Shown here one piece after another: positions 39,423 to 44,451 of a stretch of 44,451 bases of DNA; position 1 is the first letter of the stretch, and every line of letters starts with the position of its first letter. The notes beneath the pieces are model-generated. The model was not told the origin of the DNA, made no database searches, and saw nothing but the letters and a program-made list of their open reading frames with translations. The translations under genes were made by a program, and so were the position numbers. Source of the DNA: Patescibacteria group bacterium (GTDB lineage Bacteria > Patescibacteriota > Minisyncoccia > Moranbacterales > UBA2206); the NCBI GenBank assembly GCA_022709735.1, contig JAKLIG010000001.1:84135-128585 (forward strand), read 5' to 3'.

Positions 39423-39850
39423 TAATGTTGCATAATAAATCTTTCTGCCAGCCATCGAAGGCTGACATTTTTGGGTAACATGCCGAATGTAACTCGAGAA
39501 GGGTCTTCTTCAGGAATTACTCCTTGATAAGGAATAATTCTCTGAATTTCCAGCGCTTCTTCTTTGGAGTGGGTAAAAAATTGGAAACCGCGGAAAGTTT
39601 CATTGGAATCCTTTTTTTCCCAGACATATTCCCGAAAAGCGAGGGAAAACCCTTCTGAAATAGCTGCGCTGGCATGCTCAAATGAATCTACCAGTACAAC
39701 TAATTTTCTGAACCCGTGCATTCTTAGCATTCTTGCGTCAGAGAGAGGCGCGAATAATATTTCATTTACCTTGTTTTTCGTGTGAGTTTTTTTTATGAGA
39801 TCCAAAGTTTCCGGCAAAACTTCTTTGATTAAAACAGGATCATGTTTCAT
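39422..39850 (-). CDS. Hypothetical protein, unknown function
   Basis: ATG 39850 is chosen because TTAGGAGA lies about 7 bases upstream; a longer frame from 39898 has no such site. The 142-residue product begins MKHDPVLIKEVLPETLDLIK. It contains the segments NEILFAPLSDARMLRMHGF, KLVVLVDSFEHASAAISEGF, FFTHSKEEALEIQRIIPYQG and VSLRWLAERFIMQH. It looks like a soluble alpha/beta protein. I do not recognise a family. It lies downstream of the DnaA-like gene on the same strand but behind that gene's terminator, so it is probably separately transcribed; I saw no convincing promoter. Confidence 0.75.
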   Translation of the reverse strand: MKHDPVLIKEVLPETLDLIKKTHTKNKVNEILFAPLSDARMLRMHGFRKLVVLVDSFEHASAAISEGFSLAFREYVWEKKDSNETFRGFQFFTHSKEEALEIQRIIPYQGVIPEEDPSRVTFGMLPKNVSLRWLAERFIMQH

Positions 39851-39945
39851 GGCATGTCTCCTAATTTTTAAAGGTGCATTTTTGCAAAAATTCCACAAAA
39901 TAAGTGGCTTTTAATATTATTACAAAATATAAAACATTTTATTCC

Positions 39946-39984
39946 AAAAAAAGAACACCCCAAGCGCACAGCGTGCACTTGGGG
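39946..39984 (-). terminator. Intrinsic terminator of the DnaA-like gene
   Basis: On the minus strand CCCCAAG-T-GCAC pairs with GTGC-G-CTTGGGG (39984-39958). It is followed by the T-run at 39952-39946. Confidence 0.85.
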
Positions 39985-39988
39985 CGGT

Positions 39989-41278
39989 TTATAGGTTTTT
40001 AGTGAGTTGTTTTTTTATCAATTCAATTTCTTTTAAGAAAGTCGAATCCTGTGTTCTCTTTAAAGCATGGATAATTGAAGAGTGATTGCGACCTAATTCT
40101 TTCTCGATTTCTTTTAACGTCATGCCAAGTTCTTCTTTCATTAGATGAAAACAAAATCTACGCGCATTTACTGCTTTCTGTTCTCTGCTACTAGATAGAA
40201 AGACTTTCTCTGGTATCCCAGAAGCCTCAGCTACCGTTTTCATAATTAATTCAACGGTAATTTTTTTCCGGAAGACAATGACTTCTTTTGCAAGTTCAAG
40301 ATCGGCATTTTTTCTACACAAGGAAGCTCTGGTAATGAGATTTAAAAAACTTGCTTCAAGAATTCGGATATCTCCCGTTAATTTTTCTGCCAAAAATTCT
40401 ATAGCTTCATTATCAACATTAACGGCCATTTTTTTCATGGCGAACATTTTTTTCCGAAGAATCATAATGCGATCATCAAATTCTGGAGGAGTTATTTTAA
40501 AAAGCATTGAACCAGAAAATCTTGATCTAAGTTGAGCGTCGATTTTTTCAATCTCATCTGGTTGTAAAATACTTGAAAATACAATTCTCTTGCCATTATT
40601 GAGCAACTTTTCCGTAATTTGGCTAAGATCCATTTGTGTTCTATTTTTTCCTCCCAAATTATGTGCGTCATCAACCAGTAAAATATCTATTTCCGAGTAT
40701 CTTTTCTGCAAATCACTCGTTCCTCCATTTTTGCATGCAATAACAACGTCATTGCAAAAGTCAGAGGCCGTTACATAGGTGACTTTAATAGAACTGCCAA
40801 TACAATGAACAGCTATCGCCTGCATAAGATGTGTTTTACCTAACCCGGGGTCAGAAAGAAGAAAAATTGGAAGGGAGGGCGCTCCTTTTGTAAGGTTCAA
40901 TATTGCATTGTAAGGCAACTGATTAAAATTTCCAATATAGAAGTTTTTAAGGGTAAATTCAGGTCTAAATTTGAAAAAAGATGACGCGTTCATTTTAGGA
41001 ATAGACAATTGTTTTTGCGATAGTTCATTAATAGGTGTTTTGCTACTGGCTTTCTCTTCTACGGAAAAAACAATTTTTAAATCATTGCCAACTGCATTGG
41101 CTATTACTGTTGCATAGTGATCCTCATTCCATTTTTTTGAAAATCCATTCGGGCAAAAAATTGTTAATGTTTGATCAGCCAATGTTGTTTTTGTTAATGG
41201 CGCTATCCACATCTGAAAGATATGGGACGCCATGGTTTCCTTGAGCCGTTTTTTTGCTTCTTCCCAAATTTGGGTCAT
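39989..41278 (-). CDS. Divergent DnaA family protein
   Basis: The 429-residue protein has all DnaA parts: an N-terminal domain (IWEEAKKRLKETMASHIFQM), a short linker, an AAA+ domain with Walker A SDPGLGKTH (142-150) and Walker B ILLVDDAHNL (199-208), RSRFSGSMLFKITPPEFDDR, and a C-terminal DNA-binding domain with LKEIEKELGRNHSSIIHALKR. It departs from the norm at conserved sites: GGxGLGKT is SDPGLGKT, DDIQ is DDAH, and the DNA-contact signature GGRDHTT is GRNHSS. A Shine-Dalgarno (AAAAGGAGA) precedes the ATG. dnaN is not adjacent, so this may be a second DnaA; it could also be the only one. Confidence 0.85.
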   Translation of the reverse strand: MTQIWEEAKKRLKETMASHIFQMWIAPLTKTTLADQTLTIFCPNGFSKKWNEDHYATVIANAVGNDLKIVFSVEEKASSKTPINELSQKQLSIPKMNASSFFKFRPEFTLKNFYIGNFNQLPYNAILNLTKGAPSLPIFLLSDPGLGKTHLMQAIAVHCIGSSIKVTYVTASDFCNDVVIACKNGGTSDLQKRYSEIDILLVDDAHNLGGKNRTQMDLSQITEKLLNNGKRIVFSSILQPDEIEKIDAQLRSRFSGSMLFKITPPEFDDRIMILRKKMFAMKKMAVNVDNEAIEFLAEKLTGDIRILEASFLNLITRASLCRKNADLELAKEVIVFRKKITVELIMKTVAEASGIPEKVFLSSSREQKAVNARRFCFHLMKEELGMTLKEIEKELGRNHSSIIHALKRTQDSTFLKEIELIKKQLTKNL

Positions 41279-41326
41279 GGTCGTCTCCTTTTCATATGTT
41301 GTGATTTGTTTAATTTTTGGTCAAAA

Positions 41327-41350
41327 CAAAAAAAGCGTATATGCTTTTTT
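41327..41350 (-). terminator. Symmetric hairpin upstream of the DnaA-like gene
   Basis: AAAAAAAGC (41327-41335) / GCTTTTTTT (41342-41350) with loop GTATAT. It is probably the terminator of the membrane-protein gene 41494-41718 on the minus strand. The rest of 41351-41493 holds an inverted pair TTGCCTAG/CTAGGCAA near 41392-41422 and no gene. Confidence 0.6.
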
Positions 41351-41493
41351 TAAGGTTCAATTGTATTTTTTAGCAATTTTCAGTTTAAAATTGCCTAGAT
41401 ATAGAGTAATGGAGCTAGGCAAAAAAAGCAAGTTTTATCAAGGTATTGCAAAAAGTATGTTTTTATGGTGTTATTTTTTATGAATCTGGACAG

Positions 41494-41718
41494 CTAGAAA
41501 TTCAAGAAAATAGAAAGGCCGAAAATAGCGTGAATGACAGCTATGACAATTGTCAGGACGGCCAATTTGAAGTGGCATTTTAAGGGAATGATGGTGATGC
41601 CCTTCATATTCAGGGCGCCGACCGTAGCAGTGAATATTAAAAGGAGAAAAGTCAGGATTCCGCCTAGGGCGACTGCCGGCATTCCTAAAAATGTTGTGAG
41701 CGCAAGAGCGTGGATCAT
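41494..41718 (-). CDS. Small two-span membrane protein with conserved-looking His residues
   Basis: The 74-residue protein starts MIHALALTTFLGMPAVALGG. It has two hydrophobic helices (about 14-36 and 50-72) joined by a loop MKGITIIPLKCHFK. His 3, His 49 and His 63 lie at or within the helices, which would suit haem or metal ligation in a dimer, but this is a guess. A perfect TATAAT at 41761-41756 lies upstream on the same strand. I do not recognise the family with confidence. The absence of a Shine-Dalgarno is like the core genes. Confidence 0.7.
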   Translation of the reverse strand: MIHALALTTFLGMPAVALGGILTFLLLIFTATVGALNMKGITIIPLKCHFKLAVLTIVIAVIHAIFGLSIFLNF

Positions 41719-41755
41719 AAATTTGTTTTTATTTAATTAATACAATTGTGAATTC

Positions 41756-41761
41756 ATTATA
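41756..41761 (-). promoter_or_regulatory. Possible -10 box of the small membrane protein
   Basis: A perfect TATAAT on the minus strand, 37 bases before the ATG at 41718. No good -35 is visible at the right distance. Confidence 0.35.
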
Positions 41762-41790
41762 CATCGTTATTTTTTAAATAGCTAACAAAT

Positions 41791-41812
41791 AAAAAAAGGC
41801 CAAAAGAGCCTT
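41791..41812 (-). terminator. Intrinsic terminator downstream of the GIY-YIG gene
   Basis: On the minus strand AAGGC (41812-41808) pairs with GCCTT (41800-41796), followed by T7 (41797-41791). Confidence 0.7.
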
Positions 41813-41822
41813 AATTTATTAG

Positions 41823-41882
41823 TGTTGGGAAGGAAGGTATCCTTCGCCTTTCAGGCTACGGACTACCTGGGTATCCTTCCCA
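41823..41882. repeat. tRNA-Gln 3'-end-like repeat with inverted arms
   Basis: TGTTGGGAAGGAAGG (41823-41837) is identical to 42209-42223, the 3' end of tRNA-Gln with its flank. Within the segment TGGGAAGGA (41826-41834) pairs with TCCTTCCCA (41874-41882). The end of the GIY-YIG frame (MGRIPR) is read from this repeat. Confidence 0.75.
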
Positions 41883-42147
41883 TAGAAAAATCCTTCTCTA
41901 AAGCTACGGAAACAAATCGTTTATATGCAAATGATTTTCCTGAGCCGGTTTTTAAATATTGTTCAAATCCTCTTGCTTGTTTTTCAGTTTCAAAAGCGCA
42001 ATACCAAACCAATCTCCATGGTAAATGCGGTTTAGTTGATTTTACTTTTCCCGTATTGTGCAATTTTAATCTTTCTTTTAAATCATTTGCTGATCCGAAA
42101 TAAAAAATGTGAGATTGAGGACTTAATAAAATATAACAATAAAACAT
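41863..42147 (-). CDS. GIY-YIG nuclease-domain protein (UPF0213-like)
   Basis: The 94-residue protein is a single GIY-YIG domain: MFYCYILLSPQ (Tyr 5), IFYFGSANDLKERLKLHN (the Y-x-G strand as YFG, catalytic Arg 26), VKSTKPHLPWRLVWYCAFET, and EQYLKTGSGK with Glu 62 as the likely metal ligand. UPF0213-like proteins are stand-alone and of uncertain role. The gene lies between tRNA-Gln and a copy of the tRNA 3' end, and its last codons come from that repeat, so a mobile or homing origin is plausible. No Shine-Dalgarno is present. Confidence 0.88.
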   Translation of the reverse strand: MFYCYILLSPQSHIFYFGSANDLKERLKLHNTGKVKSTKPHLPWRLVWYCAFETEKQARGFEQYLKTGSGKSFAYKRFVSVALEKDFSMGRIPR

Positions 42148-42210
42148 GTATTTGCGCCATAGCCAGGAATAATTAATTGTTTACAATTCCGTAGCTTTAG
42201 CGAAGGATTG

Positions 42211-42282
42211 TTGGGAAGGAAGGATTCGAACCTTCGCATGGGGGCTTCAAAGGCCCCTGCCTTACCGCTTGGCTACTTCCCA
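42211..42282 (-). tRNA. tRNA-Gln (anticodon TTG)
   Basis: The 7-bp acceptor stem pairs TGGGAAG with CTTCCCA. The D arm reads GCCAAGCGGTAAGGC, as in bacterial tRNA-Gln. The anticodon stem GGGGC/GCCCC encloses loop CTTTGAA, giving TTG. The T arm is GAAGG-TTCGAAT-CCTTC. The discriminator is A (42211) and the flanking bases are CA, so the full CCA is not encoded. It starts 4 bases after the dnaX stop on the same strand. Confidence 0.95.
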
Positions 42283-42286
42283 TCCG

Positions 42287-43894
42287 CTACTCCTCCACCA
42301 CTTTTCCGCCCATAATTTTTAACGCGTCGGTTAAAAGAGAATTTTGTTCGGATTTTTTGGGCGGTTCTTCTTCTTTTTTTAAAACCAAATTCTTGTCTAT
42401 TTCAATCCTAATCTTAATTTGGGATTTTAGTATCTTACTAAACACTTCTTCAACTGTCAATCTATTATTTTTGTCATTCAACCGCTCGCAATAAAAACTA
42501 TAAGGCGTGCCTAAGGTGATTATATTTCCTTCAGTTTTCGTCGGCTGGCAATTAGAAAGAAGGGCGGAGAGGGAATGATTGAAAGGCCGGATGTCGATTA
42601 ATAATTTAAGCCAATTTGAGCGAACGGTCGACATATCAATATTTTCTACTGTTTCATTTTTTTCTTCGGTTTTAATATTGTTAAATTGTTCAATTGCTAA
42701 ATTGTTATCTTTTTCTTCTAAGTTTTGATTTTTAAGCTGTGGCTTTGAAATTTGAGTTTTAATTTTTGAGATTTCTTCATCATTCTCACTTCTTATTTCT
42801 TCTGGGAATGTATTTGTGGCTTTGATAATTGCAATTTCTAGCGGTAATTGGGGGAGAATAAAACTTGAAATTTTGCTTTGCGCTTCCAAAAACAAATTTA
42901 TCGCAGAAATAATTTGCGAAAGTTCGGCTTTTTTGGAAAGTTCCGCCATTTTTTCCAGTCGTTCGCTGGTCATCTCCGAAGAAAAATATTTCTTGAGAGC
43001 TGGGTCTATTTTTATGATCATTAATTGCCGGAGATAATTGATCAGAGATTTATTGAAAACCTCAAGATCGTAACCATTTTCCAAAAGCTCGTTAACTTTG
43101 GCAATCGCGCCGGAAGAATTTTTTTCCAAAATCATTTCGGCCGTAGTTTCGGCGGTTTTTTTGTCGGCCGTGCCCAGAATTTCTTCCACTTCCGAAACAG
43201 TAATATTTTTGTCCTCCAAAGAAATAATTTGTCCAAGCATTGATTCGGCGTCGCGCATTCCGCCTTCCGCGCTGATCGCAATCATTTCGAGCGCTTCTTT
43301 TTCGATTTTCACTTTTTCCGACTTGGTGATCAAAGTTAATTTTTCAATAATATTTTGAATCGGCAGGCGGACAAAATCAAATCTCTGACAGCGAGAAAGA
43401 ATAGTCTGGGGAACTTTGTGAATTTCAGTTGTTGCTAAAATAAAAACTACATGCGCCGGCGGTTCTTCCAAAGTTTTTAGAAGGGCATTGAATGCGCCAG
43501 TGGAAAGCATATGGACTTCGTCGATAATATAAACCTTATATTTTAGCGACGCGTTGGAAAGCGCGACAGTTTCGCGAAGCTCGCGGATATTATCCACGCC
43601 GGTGTTTGAGGCAGCGTCAATTTCAATGATGTCTAATGATTTTCCGGAAGTGATGATTTTGCAAGACTCGCATTTTTCGCAGGAGATTGCATCTTTTAAA
43701 TTAGTGCAGTTAATAGTTTTCGCTAAAATTCTCGCGATGGAAGTTTTTCCAGTTCCGCGCGGGCCGGTAAAAAGATAAGCGTGGCCAACTCGCTCGTTTT
43801 TTATCGAATTAGAAAGCGTGCGGACAATATGAGCTTGTCCGATTATTTCCGCAAAATTTTTCGGTCGATATTTTCGATAAAGAGTTTCTGACAT
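42287..43894 (-). CDS. dnaX: DNA polymerase III subunit gamma/tau
   Basis: The 535-residue clamp-loader ATPase starts MSETLYRKYRPKNFAEIIGQ, with Walker A GPRGTGKTS (44-52), the zinc module Cys 63, 72, 75 and 78, Walker B VYIIDEVHML (121-130), and LSRCQRFDF with the arginine finger. Domain III continues to about residue 360 and a shorter, divergent C-terminal part with a Ser/Lys/Glu-rich linker follows (about 385-420). It loads the sliding clamp at the replication fork. The gene has a consensus promoter (43943-43971) and is followed at once by tRNA-Gln. Confidence 0.96.
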   Translation of the reverse strand: MSETLYRKYRPKNFAEIIGQAHIVRTLSNSIKNERVGHAYLFTGPRGTGKTSIARILAKTINCTNLKDAISCEKCESCKIITSGKSLDIIEIDAASNTGVDNIRELRETVALSNASLKYKVYIIDEVHMLSTGAFNALLKTLEEPPAHVVFILATTEIHKVPQTILSRCQRFDFVRLPIQNIIEKLTLITKSEKVKIEKEALEMIAISAEGGMRDAESMLGQIISLEDKNITVSEVEEILGTADKKTAETTAEMILEKNSSGAIAKVNELLENGYDLEVFNKSLINYLRQLMIIKIDPALKKYFSSEMTSERLEKMAELSKKAELSQIISAINLFLEAQSKISSFILPQLPLEIAIIKATNTFPEEIRSENDEEISKIKTQISKPQLKNQNLEEKDNNLAIEQFNNIKTEEKNETVENIDMSTVRSNWLKLLIDIRPFNHSLSALLSNCQPTKTEGNIITLGTPYSFYCERLNDKNNRLTVEEVFSKILKSQIKIRIEIDKNLVLKKEEEPPKKSEQNSLLTDALKIMGGKVVEE

Positions 43895-43942
43895 AATCTA
43901 TTTAATAAATTCAGAGTACCCAATTAGGCACCCCTATGAAAC

Positions 43943-43971
43943 ATTATAGCACTGGAAAATGTTGATGGCAA
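43943..43971 (-). promoter_or_regulatory. Promoter of dnaX
   Basis: On the minus strand TTGCCA (43971-43966), a 17-base spacer and TATAAT (43948-43943), giving a leader of about 40 bases. Confidence 0.7.
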
Positions 43972-43976
43972 TCAAA

Positions 43977-44003
43977 TAAAAAAACCGGCCATTGGCCGGT
44001 TTT
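43977..44003 (-). terminator. Intrinsic terminator of the TrmB-like gene
   Basis: AACCGGCC (43983-43990) / GGCCGGTT (43994-44001) with loop ATT and flanking A and T runs on both sides. It ends the gene at 44005-44451 on the minus strand. Confidence 0.85.
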
Positions 44004-44004
44004 T

Positions 44005-44451
44005 CTATTTTTTTATTGGTTTGCTTTTCTCCCATATAATATCAAATTGTTTTTTCATCATATCTGCCATTTCCTCGCTTTCTATCAAAAAACCGTAATT
44101 TTCTTTTTTTGAAGAAATAAATCTAACTGTATTTTTATAAATTGTGTAGCTGAGAGAAAAATTTATATTTTTCGGGGCAATACGCGCATCTCGTTTTAAT
44201 TCATAGGAAGGTTTTAAAAAGGCATATTTTTTTAGGATATCGAGATGTTCAGCCGGCCATATTACTTTTAGATAAATATTTTGTTTAATTCTTTGTTTTT
44301 GGAAATCTTTAAAGAAATCTTCTCCGAGTAATTTCACAATATTTTTTACAGACCAAAACGAATATATGGTTATGTTTTCATAAAGAAGTAAATCTTTCAT
44401 CATTTGTTGCAATTCTTTATTGCCTTCATAAATTTGGAGTCGGGGCTTAAT
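44005..44451 (-). CDS. TrmB-like transcriptional regulator, C-terminal part (runs off right edge)
   Basis: The frame is open from the right edge; a TTG at 44412 is internal, because the reading continues upstream as IKPRLQIYEGNKEL. The visible 148 residues resemble the effector domain of TrmB-type regulators: KPRLQIYEGNKELQQMMKDL, the hydrophobic ENITIYSFWS, a basic helix FKDFQKQRIKQNIYLKVIWP, the strands FSLSYTIYKNTVRFISS, and the end ENYGFLIESEEMADMMKKQFDIIWE. The N-terminal winged helix would lie outside the window. Target and effector are unknown. Confidence 0.7.
   Translation of the reverse strand: MKPRLQIYEGNKELQQMMKDLLLYENITIYSFWSVKNIVKLLGEDFFKDFQKQRIKQNIYLKVIWPAEHLDILKKYAFLKPSYELKRDARIAPKNINFSLSYTIYKNTVRFISSKKENYGFLIESEEMADMMKKQFDIIWEKSKPIKK

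Noticed and set aside
41392-41422. TTGCCTAG/CTAGGCAA inverted repeat upstream of the DnaA-like gene as a terminator or origin element.
   Set aside because: The loop is long, no proper T-run follows on either strand, and no DnaA box is near.
41494-41718. Calling the two-span membrane protein a cytochrome b561-like subunit.
   Set aside because: Three His residues in a 74-residue protein are not enough, and no haem-binding motif or partner gene is present.

Overview
The window looks like a chromosomal piece of a small-genome Candidate Phyla Radiation (Patescibacteria, Parcubacteria-like) bacterium. That placement is an inference. It rests on an AT-rich sequence of short, mostly single-copy housekeeping genes with short or absent leaders, many unrelated palindromic intergenic repeats, a split ComEC, a compact SMC, class III (anaerobic) ribonucleotide reductase, and standard stop usage: TGA is a real stop (for example at trxB), so this is not the code 25 of Gracilibacteria.

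Layout. 1-2.6 kb: a divergent partial gene, tRNA-Glu and groES-groEL. 2.6-2.9 kb: a tiny membrane protein on the minus strand with an attenuator-like leader. 3-6.4 kb: polyprenyl synthase, cis-prenyltransferase, thioredoxin and thioredoxin reductase. 6.4-6.9 kb: a GxxExxY nuclease gene inside an inverted repeat. 6.9-12.1 kb: malic enzyme, YjbQ, Pcm, MltG, RarA, Mpg. 12.2-13.1 kb: two small unknown proteins, one behind a leader that displays an anti-Shine-Dalgarno loop. 13.4-15.4 kb (minus): LCP wall-polymer ligase and pth. 15.5-22.3 kb: lepB, hisS, HIT, rpsU, yqeY, ybeY, dgkA, ftsA, ftsZ. 22.5-25.9 kb: a large secreted Cys-rich repeat protein. 26-29.6 kb: nrdR, nrdD, nrdG. 29.7-32.8 kb: DUF167, a small unknown, and split ComEC. 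32.8-39.3 kb: rpmF, nusB, rnc, smc, a phosphoesterase, rpsP, L10 leader, rplJ, rplL. 39.4-44.4 kb (minus): an unknown protein, a divergent DnaA, a small membrane protein, a GIY-YIG protein, tRNA-Gln, dnaX and a partial TrmB-like regulator.

How the parts work together. The housekeeping genes serve protein folding, thiol redox balance, isoprenoid and cell-wall supply (prenyl synthases, DgkA, MltG, LCP), division (FtsA/FtsZ), translation, anaerobic dNTP supply under NrdR, replication (DnaX, DnaA-like), DNA repair and DNA uptake. Most core genes lack a Shine-Dalgarno sequence, and at least two strong promoters place the predicted transcript start on the start codon. A minority (rpsU, the DnaA-like gene and several small unknown genes) have strong Shine-Dalgarno sites and elaborate leaders.

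Most interesting signals: (1) a PD-(D/E)XK GxxExxY nuclease gene bounded by inverted repeats, with a gene-less copy of the same element between rpsU and yqeY; (2) in-frame palindromes inside pth, nrdG and comEC; (3) two different RNA leaders for small membrane proteins, one with a 15-codon leader ORF ending in a terminator loop, the other with a hairpin loop that is a near copy of the 16S rRNA 3' end and complements the gene's own ribosome-binding site; (4) a GIY-YIG gene between tRNA-Gln and a duplicated piece of that tRNA's 3' end; (5) an apparently hinge-less SMC. All calls were made by reading the sequence; no database search was run.
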